DNA from: JBPCQA01 sp050998615
GTDB taxonomy: Bacteria; Actinomycetota; Actinomycetes; Propionibacteriales; Nocardioidaceae
Assembly: GCA_050998615.1 (NCBI GenBank)
Contig: JBPCQA010000049.1
Span: forward strand, 1-23,106
Reading direction: 5' to 3'
Length of the DNA stretch: 23,106 bases
Numbering within the stretch: the first letter of the stretch is position 1; the number at the start of each line of letters is the position of its first letter. Below the pieces are notes generated by a model, which did not search any database, was not told the DNA's origin, and was given only the letters and a program-made list of their open reading frames with translations. The translations under genes and the position numbers were made by a program. This document shows, one piece after another, positions 1-7,090 of the stretch.

Positions 1-1293
1 GACCTGACCGAGCTGGCCGGCAAGGCGTCGGTGGGCTCGGTGCGGTTCCGGCTCCCCACCGGCCGGGACCGGATCCGCGCCCGGGCGGCCGCGAAGAAGG
101 CGGTCGGCGGCGGTGTGCGCCGGCTCGACGCCAGCCGGCGCCAGCGCGAGCGCCTGGTGCGCAAGTGGGGCGACCCGCCGCGGCAGCCCTGGATCTACCT
201 GATCGTTGCGACCGGGGACATCTACGAGGACATCCCGCAGGCGCAGGCCGCGGCGCGCGAGGGCGCCGACGTCATCGCCGTGATCCGCTCCACTGGGCAG
301 AGCCTGCTCGACTTCGTGCCCGAGGGAGCGACCCGGGAAGGCTACGCCGGTACGTACGCCACCCAAGAGAACTTCCGGCTAATGCGGGCAGCGCTCGACG
401 AGTCCAGCGCCGAGGTCGGCCGCTACGTGCGGCTGACCAACTACGCGTCCGGGCTGTGCATGCCGGAGATCGCGACCCTCGCCGGGCTGCAGCGCCTAGA
501 CATGATGCTCAACGACTCGATGTACGGGATCTTGTTTCGCGACATCAACCCGATCCGCACGTTCGTCGACCAGCGGTTCAGCCGGCAGATCCACGCCCGC
601 GCCGGCATCATCATCAACACCGGTGAGGACAACTACCTGACCACCGCCGACGCCGTCGAGGCCGCTCACACGGTGACGGTCAGCCAACTGCTCAATGAGT
701 TCTTCGCCAAGGAGGCCGGCCTGGAAGACTGGCAGCTCGGCCTGGGACACGCGTTCGAAATCACCCCCGAGATCCCCGACAGCTTCCGGCTCGAGTTGGC
801 GCATGCGCTGCTGGCTCGGCAGCTGTTCCCGAAGGCGCCGCTGAAGTGGATGCCGCCGACACGTCACATGACCGGTGACGTCTTTCGCGGTTACCTGCTC
901 GACGGCTTCTTCAACCTGGCCGGCGCGATGACCGACCAGGACATCTTGCTGGTCGGGATGATGACCGAGGCGGTGGTGACCCCGTGGCTGTCCGACCGTG
1001 ACCTGGCGCTGCAGAATGTCAGGTACGTCGTCAATGCGGCCGGCAACCTCGCCGAGGACTTCCACCCCAGCCCTGGTGGGTTCATCGCGACCAGGGCACG
1101 GCAGGTGCTGGGGGAGTCGATCGAACTGTTCGAACGCATCCTCAACCACGACAACGGACTTCTTGACGCGATCGCCGACGGCACCTTCGGTATGATGAAG
1201 CGTCCGGCGAACGCCGGCAAGGGCCTCGAAGGCGTTGCCCGTAAAGCTGCCGACTACTACAACCCGGCGGCCGAGATCCTGGAAGGACCCTGA
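1..1293 (+). CDS. kamD: Lysine 5,6-aminomutase alpha subunit (KamD), 5' end outside window
   Basis: This is the large catalytic subunit of the adenosylcobalamin- and PLP-dependent D-lysine/beta-lysine 5,6-aminomutase, which moves the terminal amino group of lysine or beta-lysine during lysine fermentation. The frame is open from base 1, so the visible 430 residues are the C-terminal five-sixths of a family that is usually about 510-520 aa; the GTG at 31 is internal and not the start. Recognisable family blocks are the IAVIRSTGQSLLDFVPEG segment (PLP-phosphate/barrel region), the YVRLTNYASGLCMPEIA stretch, and MPPTRHMTGDVFRGYLLDG followed by VRYVVNAAGNLAEDF. The next gene, the cobalamin-binding beta subunit, starts 1 base after the TGA, so the subunits are translated together. 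Identification is from remembered family sequence, not from a search. Confidence 0.93.
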   Translation, partial: DLTELAGKASVGSVRFRLPTGRDRIRARAAAKKAVGGGVRRLDASRRQRERLVRKWGDPPRQPWIYLIVATGDIYEDIPQAQAAAREGADVIAVIRSTGQSLLDFVPEGATREGYAGTYATQENFRLMRAALDESSAEVGRYVRLTNYASGLCMPEIATLAGLQRLDMMLNDSMYGILFRDINPIRTFVDQRFSRQIHARAGIIINTGEDNYLTTADAVEAAHTVTVSQLLNEFFAKEAGLEDWQLGLGHAFEITPEIPDSFRLELAHALLARQLFPKAPLKWMPPTRHMTGDVFRGYLLDGFFNLAGAMTDQDILLVGMMTEAVVTPWLSDRDLALQNVRYVVNAAGNLAEDFHPSPGGFIATRARQVLGESIELFERILNHDNGLLDAIADGTFGMMKRPANAGKGLEGVARKAADYYNPAAEILEGP

Positions 1294-1294
1294 C

Positions 1295-2116
1295 TTGTCC
1301 GAATCTCAACGGCCGATGACCCGCCCAGCGTCGGACAAGTCGGGGGGCATTGTCCGCCCGTACGGCGACACGACCGGCGACGGCATGGTCCAGGTGTCGT
1401 TCACGTTGCCGGTCACCCATGACAAGCGAGCCGAGGGAGCCGCGGCCCAGCTGGCCAACAGTATGGGTATCGATCCGGCCCTCGTGGTGCACGCCAAGCC
1501 CATGGGGCCGGACTTCACCTTCTTCGTCGTCTACGGCAGATGCAACCACCTCGTCGACCTCCGCAAAGTCGAGGTGCGCGAGCGTGGTTATCCGTTGTTG
1601 ACCCCGAAGGAGGTCAACGCCTTGGTCAAGAAGGCGCTGCGTCGGCGGCTCGTCGTCGTCGGCGGCTGCATCGGCTCCGACGCCCACACCGTCGGGATTG
1701 ACGCGATCTTGAACATCAAGGGCTTTGCGGGCGAAAAAGGCCTCGAGTACTACCGTGAGCTGCGCGTGGTCAACCTCGGGGCTCAGGTGTCAGTGCCCGA
1801 CCTCGTCGAACGTGCTCGCGAAGAAGGAGCCGACGCCGTGCTCGTCTCGCAGGTGGTCACCCAGCGCGAGGCGCACATCCTCAACACCAAAGAGATGTCC
1901 GCCGCCTTCCGGGAGTCCTACCCGGCCCATCGCCGGCCGCTGCTGATCATCGGTGGGCCACGTTTCGACGAGAGCCAGGCCGACGATCTCGGTGTCGACC
2001 GCGTCTTCACCCGTGGCACGACCCCGGGAGAAGTCGCCAGCTACCTCGTGCACGAAGTCATCAGCCACCCCGAACGCGAAGCGGAGCCGACAGCGACAAC
2101 CGGAGGGCAGCCCTAG
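1295..2116 (+). CDS. kamE: Lysine 5,6-aminomutase beta subunit (KamE), B12-binding
   Basis: This subunit carries the cobalamin domain and the PLP lysine of lysine 5,6-aminomutase. With a TTG start at 1295 the protein has 273 aa, close to the usual ~260. GGAAGG at 1281-1286 is well placed for that TTG; ATG 1316 is an alternative start with no obvious Shine-Dalgarno sequence. The base-off B12 motif DxHxxG is D129-A-H131-T-V-G134, followed eleven residues later by K142 in NIKGFAG, matching the His133/Lys144 arrangement known from the clostridial enzyme. The downstream SQVVTQREAHI and LLIIGGPR segments complete the Rossmann-type B12 domain. The gene follows kamD with a 1-nt gap. Its TAG stop lies inside a CTAG that is repeated at the other end of the inserted palindromic element. 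Confidence 0.93.
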   Translation: MSESQRPMTRPASDKSGGIVRPYGDTTGDGMVQVSFTLPVTHDKRAEGAAAQLANSMGIDPALVVHAKPMGPDFTFFVVYGRCNHLVDLRKVEVRERGYPLLTPKEVNALVKKALRRRLVVVGGCIGSDAHTVGIDAILNIKGFAGEKGLEYYRELRVVNLGAQVSVPDLVERAREEGADAVLVSQVVTQREAHILNTKEMSAAFRESYPAHRRPLLIIGGPRFDESQADDLGVDRVFTRGTTPGEVASYLVHEVISHPEREAEPTATTGGQP

Positions 2117-2321
2117 CGGTGTGTCTCCCAAATGACTGTTCACCGTCTGCAGCGCCCAGGCGGCGCCTCGCTTCGGGGTGCGGGGTCTCCCCGCAAAGCA
2201 CAGCGTCGCACGAACGAAGTTCGTCGTCGGCCATAGGCACCGCTATGCCCTCCTCCTCCGCCTGGCGATGCATCCACCTGGACATCCGCATCCGGCAAAC
2301 GATTTAGGAGACACACACTAG
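2117..2321. mobile_element. Putative MITE-like palindromic element between kamE and kal
   Basis: The ends form a 15-bp inverted repeat with one mismatch: GTGTGTCTCCCAAAT at 2119-2133 against the complement of ATTTAGGAGACACAC at 2302-2316. CTAG occurs immediately outside both ends (2113-2116 and 2318-2321) and could be a 4-bp target duplication. Inside are further nested dyads: CCAGGCGG/CCGCCTGG (2156-2163 with 2258-2265), a 7-bp hairpin at 2179-2195, a 6-bp hairpin at 2210-2224 and CATAG/CTATG at 2233-2248. Dropping one CTAG plus the element rejoins CCCTAG to TGAGTG, making kamE TAG and kal GTG overlap by one base. There is no transposase and no credible gene inside, so it would be non-autonomous. 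The same folding could make it a structured leader RNA. The CTAG copies do not abut the repeats perfectly (2 versus 1 extra bases). Confidence 0.55.
2306..2310 (+). promoter_or_regulatory. kal ribosome-binding site supplied by element end
   Basis: AGGAG at 2306-2310 sits about 10 bases before the GTG at 2321 and is part of the right inverted repeat of the palindromic element. An older candidate site, GGAGG at 2102-2106 in the end of kamE, would have had similar spacing to GTG if the element were absent. Pairing of the element ends in RNA would sequester the present site, so kal translation may now depend on that fold. Confidence 0.5.
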
Positions 2322-2716
2322 TGAGTGACGACCCGCGCCTTGGTCTAACCGTGACGCACCGACGCTACGTTTCGTATGCCGATGCTCACTACGCCGGCAA
2401 CCTTGTCGACGGTGCCTTCAGCCTTGCCCTGTTCGGCGATGTGGCAACCGAGGTGTGCATCCGTACCGACGGGGACGAGGGCCTCTTCGCGTCGTACGCC
2501 GACGTGCAATTCAAGGCCCCGATACGCGCCGGGGATGTCGTCGAGGTCACCGCTACCGTCGCCCGCCTCGGCGCACGCTCGAGGACTTTGCAGCTGCGCG
2601 TCACGGTGATCTGCCGCGGTCGCCCAGAAGGTGGCACCTCGGCCGCAGAGGTGTTGGCGGAGCCGATTCCGGCGACCACCGCCACCGGCACGGTGGTCGT
2701 GCCGGCAGCCGGCTGA
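2321..2716 (+). CDS. kal: 3-aminobutyryl-CoA ammonia-lyase (Kal), hotdog fold
   Basis: Kal removes ammonia from L-3-aminobutyryl-CoA to give crotonyl-CoA, a late step of the lysine fermentation pathway that begins with the lysine aminomutases. The 131-aa product matches the small single hotdog-domain family: an N-terminal RRYVSYADAHYAGNLVDGA segment (active-site helix region) and the characteristic LFASYADVQFKAPIRAGDVVEV core at about residues 63-85. The GTG start is chosen because AGGAG lies 10 bases upstream and the protein then begins MSDDPRLGLTVTHRRYVSY, in register with the family. It is the last gene of the kam run in the window and is followed by a strong hairpin. The palindromic insertion separates it from kamE. 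Confidence 0.88.
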   Translation: MSDDPRLGLTVTHRRYVSYADAHYAGNLVDGAFSLALFGDVATEVCIRTDGDEGLFASYADVQFKAPIRAGDVVEVTATVARLGARSRTLQLRVTVICRGRPEGGTSAAEVLAEPIPATTATGTVVVPAAG

Positions 2717-2722
2717 CCGTGC

Positions 2723-2748
2723 TCGGCGTGTCGGCAATGACACGCCGA
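2723..2748 (+). terminator. Hairpin terminator after kal
   Basis: A perfect 10-bp stem, TCGGCGTGTC (2723-2732) with GACACGCCGA (2739-2748) and a 6-nt loop, begins 7 bases after the kal stop. There is no U-tract, which is common for actinobacterial hairpin terminators. It marks the likely end of the kam operon. Confidence 0.7.
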
Positions 2749-3110
2749 CCCGCACGAAAACGCCTGGGAAACACCTCGCTAACGGCTCCGGTCGATGACC
2801 TGCACGTTTGGCAAAACCCGCAGGTCAAAGGCGGGTTGACAGTGACAGCCGGCGTTGGCAAAGTTCCCGAAGTCCACTGAGTATGCCGGCCAACGGGCTC
2901 GGCTTCCGAGTGGCCGTGACACCTGGGTTGCCAAGCCAAACTCAGCAGTCTCGCGGCTTGTCGGCGCAGTCCGTCGAGGTCGGGGTGGACCCGGAAAGAG
3001 CCCGACTGCCAGTAGACAACGCACGTTCGGACCCGCCGCCAGCGGGACAATGTTCGGTCCGAAGGCGATCGGGCTCTTCTGTGCCTGTGGCGGCGGGGTA
3101 GTCTCCCCCC
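2749..3110. other. Gene-free region rich in dyads upstream of lnt
   Basis: No convincing gene lies here. Two overlapping, mutually exclusive hairpins are visible. GACCTGC/GCAGGTC (2797-2803 with 2820-2826) encloses GTTT/AAAC. AACCCGC/GCGGGTT (2815-2821 with 2831-2837) shares bases with it. TTGACA at 2836-2841 is a perfect -35 hexamer but has no good -10. Farther on, AAGAGCCCGA/TCGGGCTCTT (2996-3005 with 3069-3078) encloses TTCGGAC/GTCCGAA (3026-3032 with 3057-3063) and an inner CCGC/GCGG stem, giving an 83-nt nested structure ending 32 bases before the lnt start. This could be a structured RNA or a protein-binding region; nothing assigns it. Confidence 0.5.
3099..3104 (+). promoter_or_regulatory. 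Putative leaderless -10 of lnt
   Basis: TAGTCT fits the actinobacterial TANNNT -10 consensus and ends 6 bases before the lnt ATG at 3111, placing transcription start at or next to the A of the start codon. No Shine-Dalgarno sequence precedes the ATG (it is preceded by six C), which agrees with a leaderless mRNA. TTCTGT about 17 bases upstream is a weak -35. Confidence 0.5.
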
Positions 3111-4742
3111 ATGCCATCGCTTTCGCTGACTGGCGAGAACGTAGCGAGCCGGGATGCGAGGGCCCGCGAGCCCGCTGACTCTCTGTCTGCGCGGGCTCGT
3201 AAGGCGCGGGCTGTAAGGCCGGTGGCTCGCGCGGTGGTCGCGGTGGCGTCCGGCCTGGCACTGGCGGCGGCATTCCCGCCGTACGACGTCTATTGGCTGA
3301 TGCCGCTCGGCCTGGCCGGTCTGATGGCCGTGATGCCGGGTCGTCGTGGGCGAGCCGGTTTCGGCTATGGCCTGCTGTTCGGGATGGCGTTTATGTTGCC
3401 GCTGCTGCGGTGGATCACGATTATCGGGGCCGACGCCTGGGTGGCGCTCAGCTTCGCCGAGGCGTTGTTCTATGGCTTGATGGGCATGTCGTGGGCCTGG
3501 CTGCGGCGCTACGCCTGGTGGCCAGTGGCCTACGGGGCGAGCTGGGTGGGTGCGGAGTTTCTGCGCGGCACCGTGCCGTTCGGCGGACTGCCGTGGGGTC
3601 GGCTGGCCTTCGGTTTGGTCGGTACGCCGGTGATCCGCTACGGCCGAGTCGGCGGCACCGCGCTGGTGAGCCTTCTGGTCGTGCTCGCCGTCGGCCTGGT
3701 CGTCGCGGCCTGCACGCGTCGCCGGCCGCGGACCATCGCTGCGCTGGTCGGCGGCGCTTTGGTGATCGGGCTCGTGAGTGCCGTGTTGCCGGTCGGTGCG
3801 ACCCATGTGGATTCCAGCGTCACCGTGGCGGCCATCCAGGGCAACGTTCCCGGTCAGGGGATGGACCCGTTTGCCGAGCGCCGCGCGGTGTTGAACAACC
3901 ACGCGGCCACAACTCATGCGTTCGCTCGGCGGGTGGCCGCCGGGGACGCGCCGCGCCCAGACATCGTGATTTGGCCGGAGAACTCCACCGACATCGACCC
4001 GTTCAGCGACGAGTCGGCATACCGCGAGATCGACGACGCGGTCAAGGCCATCGGTGTCCCGACGCTCGTGGGTGCGGTGGTGGCTGGCCCGGATCCGCAG
4101 CACGTGGAGAACATGGGGATCGTCTGGTCGCCGACAACCGGGCCGGGGGAGCGCTACATCAAGCGGCACCCGGTGCCGTTCGGGGAGTACATCCCGTTCC
4201 GGAGCGTCCTGACGAAGTACATCAAGCGGCTCAAGCAGATACCCCGGGACTTCGCCAGCGGCAGCAAACCCGGTGATCTGCAGCTCGGTCCGGCCCGGAT
4301 CGGTGACGTCATCTGCTTCGAGGTCGCGTACGACGGGTTAGTGCGCGATGTCATCAACGGCGGGGGCCAGTTGCTCGTGGTGCAGACCAACAACGCGACG
4401 TACACGGGGACCGGGCAGCTGGAACAGCAGTTGGCGATCTCGCGGTACCGCGCGGTGGAGACCGGTCGTGCGGTCGTGGTGGCCGCCACCAACGGCATCA
4501 GTGCGATTGTGGCGCCGAACGGGGTGGTCGAGGCGAGCAGCCCGCAAAAGACCCGAGCGGTGCTCGAAGAGCAGGTCCCGCTCGTCAGCGGGGTCACTTG
4601 GGGCGTCAGGGATGGCTTCTGGGTCGACCTGCTGCTGTCTTTGCTGGCGCTGGTGCTGACCGTGGTGGCCGGCGTCCGGTCCATGAGTCACGCCGGCTCT
4701 CGTTTGGGCCGACGTCGTGAGGTTGACAGGATACGAGCGTGA
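3111..4742 (+). CDS. lnt: Apolipoprotein N-acyltransferase (Lnt)
   Basis: Lnt is a polytopic membrane enzyme that adds the third acyl chain to the N-terminal cysteine of lipoproteins. The 543-aa product has a ~35-residue basic N-terminal extension, then several hydrophobic segments (about residues 40-235), an extracytoplasmic nitrilase-like domain (about 240-500) and a final membrane segment near 505-525. The nitrilase catalytic triad is present: E290 in WPENS, K351 in RYIKRHPVPFGEY and C402 in DVICFEVAYD. The ATG is preferred because a leaderless TAGTCT lies 6 bases before it; later internal starts would shorten the basic extension but not the domains. Its stop overlaps the GTG of the mannosyltransferase gene (GTGA), the same pair that is fused as one protein in Mycobacterium tuberculosis and split in M. 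smegmatis. Confidence 0.93.
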   Translation: MPSLSLTGENVASRDARAREPADSLSARARKARAVRPVARAVVAVASGLALAAAFPPYDVYWLMPLGLAGLMAVMPGRRGRAGFGYGLLFGMAFMLPLLRWITIIGADAWVALSFAEALFYGLMGMSWAWLRRYAWWPVAYGASWVGAEFLRGTVPFGGLPWGRLAFGLVGTPVIRYGRVGGTALVSLLVVLAVGLVVAACTRRRPRTIAALVGGALVIGLVSAVLPVGATHVDSSVTVAAIQGNVPGQGMDPFAERRAVLNNHAATTHAFARRVAAGDAPRPDIVIWPENSTDIDPFSDESAYREIDDAVKAIGVPTLVGAVVAGPDPQHVENMGIVWSPTTGPGERYIKRHPVPFGEYIPFRSVLTKYIKRLKQIPRDFASGSKPGDLQLGPARIGDVICFEVAYDGLVRDVINGGGQLLVVQTNNATYTGTGQLEQQLAISRYRAVETGRAVVVAATNGISAIVAPNGVVEASSPQKTRAVLEEQVPLVSGVTWGVRDGFWVDLLLSLLALVLTVVAGVRSMSHAGSRLGRRREVDRIRA

Positions 4743-5494
4743 ACAGCGATCGTGGCCTCGTCATCATCCCTACCTACAAGGAGGCCGAGAACATCGAGCT
4801 GATCCTCGACCGGGTGCGCGCTTCGGTTCCCGCGCTGGACATCCTGGTCGTCGACGACGGCTCGCCGGATGGCACCGGCGAAATCGCCGACAAGGTCGCC
4901 GACCGCGATGATCAGATCTCCGTACTCCACCGCCTGGCCAAGGCCGGTCTTGGCGCTGCCTACCTGGCCGGCTTCGGCTGGGGATTCGAACGCGACTACG
5001 ACACGTTCATCGAGATGGATGCCGACGGCTCCCACCTGCCAGAGCAACTGCCGCGATTGCTGGACGCACTGCCCCGAGCGGACCTGGTGCTCGGCGCCCG
5101 CTGGGTTCCAGACGGCAACGTTGTGAACTGGCCGTGGCGGCGTGAGCTGTTGTCGCGAGCCGCCAACACGTATGCGCGGCTGGCGTTGGGTCTGCCGTTG
5201 CGGGATGCGACCGCGGGGTTTCGCGCCTTTCGTCGTACGACGCTCGAACGCGTCGACTTGGCGTCGGTCCACTCGCAGGGGTATTGCTTCCAGGTCGACC
5301 TGGCGCGACGTGCAGTGGCGGTCGGCTTGCGGGTGGTGGAGGTTCCGATCACGTTCGTGCAGCGAGAGGGCGGCGAATCCAAGATGAGCGGGGAGATCGT
5401 CCGCGAGGCCTTGATCAACGTGACCCGGTGGGGTGCGCGGCATTGGCTCGGCCGACTCGGCGACCTCGTCCATCGTCGCAGCGGCGGGAATTGA
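4739..5494 (+). CDS. ppm1: Polyprenol monophosphomannose synthase (Ppm1-type GT2)
   Basis: This GT-A fold, family 2 glycosyltransferase makes polyprenyl-phosphate-mannose from GDP-mannose at the cytoplasmic face of the membrane, the mannose donor for lipoglycans and for protein O-mannosylation. The 251-aa product has the family hallmarks: IIPTYKEAENI near residue 9, VVDDGSPDGT at 37-46 (nucleotide binding), the metal-binding DADGSH at 94-99, and GFRAFRRTTL and VPITFVQREGGESKMS towards the C terminus. It lacks the C-terminal membrane domain of DPM-type synthases, so membrane association probably depends on Lnt, as in the mycobacterial pair. GTG 4739 overlaps the lnt stop by 3 bases, implying coupled translation. 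fxsA starts 1 base after its stop. Confidence 0.92.
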   Translation: MNSDRGLVIIPTYKEAENIELILDRVRASVPALDILVVDDGSPDGTGEIADKVADRDDQISVLHRLAKAGLGAAYLAGFGWGFERDYDTFIEMDADGSHLPEQLPRLLDALPRADLVLGARWVPDGNVVNWPWRRELLSRAANTYARLALGLPLRDATAGFRAFRRTTLERVDLASVHSQGYCFQVDLARRAVAVGLRVVEVPITFVQREGGESKMSGEIVREALINVTRWGARHWLGRLGDLVHRRSGGN

Positions 5495-5495
5495 C

Positions 5496-5942
5496 ATGCG
5501 TTACCGCTTGGCTTTGCTCGTCGGGCTGTTCGTGGCCCTGCCGATCCTGGAGATCTACGTGATCATCTCGGTGGGTCGGGCCATCGGCGCGATCCCCACG
5601 TTGCTGTTGTTGATCGCCGAGTCGATCCTCGGTGGATGGCTGGTCAAGCACGAGGGCAAACGCGCCTGGAACGCGCTGACCCTGGCTCTGCACACCGGCA
5701 CGGTGCCCGGCAAACAGCTTGCCGACGCGGGCCTGATACTGGTGGGCGGAACGCTCTTGCTGACGCCCGGATTCGTCACCGACGTCTTCGGGTTGTTCTG
5801 CGTGCTGCCGATGACACGCCCATTGGCGCGCCGGCTCTTGAACGCCGTTATAGCCCACCGAGTCGTGGCCCGAGCTGCCCGGCCGTATTCGACCAAGCGA
5901 GGCGGCGTACACAGGCTTTACCGTGACGACGACCGCTCCTGA
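5496..5942 (+). CDS. fxsA: FxsA family membrane protein
   Basis: FxsA proteins are small inner-membrane proteins; in E. coli overexpression relieves F-plasmid exclusion of phage T7, but the native function is unknown. With ATG 5496, one base after the ppm1 stop, the protein has 148 aa. It shows hydrophobic segments at about 5-30, 29-50 and 75-105, and the family-typical sequence PILEIYVII, the GGWLVKHEGKRAWN turn and GGTLLLTPGFVTDVFGL. The region before 5496 is the end of ppm1 in another frame, so longer upstream starts are unlikely. It is the third gene of the lnt-ppm1-fxsA run and faces a convergent gene at 6052. Confidence 0.9.
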   Translation: MRYRLALLVGLFVALPILEIYVIISVGRAIGAIPTLLLLIAESILGGWLVKHEGKRAWNALTLALHTGTVPGKQLADAGLILVGGTLLLTPGFVTDVFGLFCVLPMTRPLARRLLNAVIAHRVVARAARPYSTKRGGVHRLYRDDDRS

Positions 5943-5972
5943 GGTCGTGGGCAACACCTCACGCCTCACCTG

Positions 5973-6011
5973 AGCCGGCAAGCTCCGACGCTCAGCCTGT
6001 CCCGGCCGGCT
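5973..6011. terminator. Candidate bidirectional terminator between fxsA and a convergent gene
   Basis: AGCCGGC (5973-5979) and GCCGGCT (6005-6011) form a perfect 7-bp stem with a 25-nt loop in the gap between two convergent genes. A shorter GCGCC/GGCGC hairpin follows just before 6052. No U-tract is seen, so the assignment rests mainly on position. Confidence 0.35.
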
Positions 6012-6051
6012 AAGAGCCCGCGCTAAGCGCCTGATGCTGGCGCGCAACGGT

Positions 6052-6459
6052 TCATTTGTTGAGCCACTTGGCATGGGTTGGTTTGGTGAGCGTGCCCCCG
6101 TTCATGCACTGGTACTGAACAACCCAATGCGTGCCGTCTGGTGAATTGTACTGCGGCGGGACCAAGCGGTTGATACCACCCTGACAGCTGCCGCCGCCAG
6201 CGCTGGTGATCGAGACGACCGCGATCACGAGGATGACAACACCAAGCCCCAACCACACCCCCGAGCCGATCGCCCAATTCTTCAGCTGCTCCCGACGAGC
6301 CGGATTCCGCTGATCATTCCGGAGCGCGAGGGCGGCGAGCAGGGAGATGAACGGGGCAAAAAAGGTAAGCAGACCGGCTACCAGGACGTTGATGCTCGGA
6401 TAGCGGTCAGCCGGATCAGTGCCCGCGGCTGTCGGTGTTGGCGTCACTTCGTCGCTCAT
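6052..6459 (-). CDS. Hypothetical small membrane protein with two C-terminal cysteines
   Basis: I do not recognise a family beyond a general actinobacterial small membrane protein type. The 135-aa product has a polar N terminus, two hydrophobic helices (about 23-46 and 63-85) with a basic loop between them (RNDQRNPARREQLK), then a polar tail of ~50 residues holding C92 and C118. By the positive-inside rule the loop is cytoplasmic and the tail extracytoplasmic, where the two cysteines could form a disulfide. The ATG at 6459 is preceded by GGGGAG at a good distance. It follows rbpA on the same strand but is separated from it by a strong terminator, so it is probably transcribed on its own. Confidence 0.75.
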   Translation of the reverse strand: MSDEVTPTPTAAGTDPADRYPSINVLVAGLLTFFAPFISLLAALALRNDQRNPARREQLKNWAIGSGVWLGLGVVILVIAVVSITSAGGGSCQGGINRLVPPQYNSPDGTHWVVQYQCMNGGTLTKPTHAKWLNK

Positions 6460-6554
6460 GCTGCACTCCCCGTGGTGTGACGTTCCCGTGATATCCCGCC
6501 TAGATCATGTCGCACCCGGTGCAACGGTGGGAAGTGCGAGCGAGGACAGCAAGA

Positions 6555-6587
6555 AGCCCGACCGCTACCTGGGATGGCGGTCGGGCT
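6555..6587 (-). terminator. Intrinsic terminator of rbpA
   Basis: A perfect 11-bp stem pairs AGCCCGACCGC (6555-6565) with GCGGTCGGGCT (6577-6587), with an 11-nt loop. Read on the - strand it begins 14 bases after the rbpA stop and is followed by TTCTT, as for a Rho-independent terminator. Confidence 0.85.
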
Positions 6588-6601
6588 CCGGTTTTGATGC
6601 G

Positions 6602-7000
6602 TCAGGCGGACTTCTTCGACTTGGTGCCTGCGGATCGCTGCCGGCGGTGCAAGTGCGTCGGGCCAATGGCGCCGGCTCGCAGCAGCTCCAACCGTTCGGA
6701 CAAAATGTCCTCGAGCTCGGTCATCGAGCGTCGCTCCAGCAGCATGTCCCAGTGGGTGCGCGCCGGCTTCTCCGACTTGGCTTCCGGCTGACTGCCGTCA
6801 CGCTGGCGGGATTCGGCGCCACAGCGGGGACACTCCCAGGTGAAGGGGATTTCAGCCTCTTCGGCCATCGGGATCTCGAACTCGTGGCCGTTTGCACAGT
6901 CGTAGATCACTCGTTGCCGAGGAGCAAACTCGATGCCGCTCTCGTCCTCGAAACTCGTGCCGCCAAGACGTGACCCTCGCAGCGTTGCTCGCTCTGACAT
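6602..7000 (-). CDS. rbpA: RNA polymerase-binding protein RbpA
   Basis: RbpA is an actinobacterial RNA polymerase and sigma-A/HrdB-binding protein that stabilises the open complex. The 132-aa product begins MSERATLRGSRLGGTSFED, carries the core domain with potential zinc ligands C35, H39, C57 and C60, as in the zinc-containing Streptomyces protein, then the sigma-interacting segment ending in the near-invariant RTHWDMLLERRS and ELEDILSERLELLR. ATG 7000 is chosen because GGGAGAG lies just upstream and family members start at this point; an upstream in-frame extension to 7105 is rejected. A basic tail of ~20 residues follows the family's usual end. A SigR-type promoter lies about 90 bases upstream and an intrinsic terminator follows. 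Confidence 0.95.
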   Translation of the reverse strand: MSERATLRGSRLGGTSFEDESGIEFAPRQRVIYDCANGHEFEIPMAEEAEIPFTWECPRCGAESRQRDGSQPEAKSEKPARTHWDMLLERRSMTELEDILSERLELLRAGAIGPTHLHRRQRSAGTKSKKSA

Positions 7001-7090
7001 GGTGCTCTCCCGATGCATTGTGGTGCCCTGGTAAAGGGTGTGACGTGCAGCCAACAGTGTTGTGACGCGCAAGTGGCCGACATGGTTGCA

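Noticed and set aside
496..1149. 217-codon - strand frame inside kamD
   Set aside because: Antisense shadow of a clearly conserved gene.
2061..2291. 76-codon - strand frame inside the palindromic element
   Set aside because: It crosses the kamE end and the element boundary, has no recognisable domain, and the element is better explained by its dyads.
2117..2320. Cobalamin riboswitch between B12-enzyme genes
   Set aside because: I see no B12-box-like GCCACTG segment on either strand; the fold is dominated by terminal inverted repeats with flanking CTAG.
2601..4169. Long open frame (522 codons) on the - strand opposite lnt
   Set aside because: Its sequence is rich in R, H, P and Q with no domain, and it lies antisense to the well-conserved lnt; a GC-driven shadow frame.
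3293..4276. 327-codon + strand frame inside lnt
   Set aside because: Arginine/glycine-rich shadow of lnt in another frame; Lnt catalytic residues are in the frame starting at 3111.
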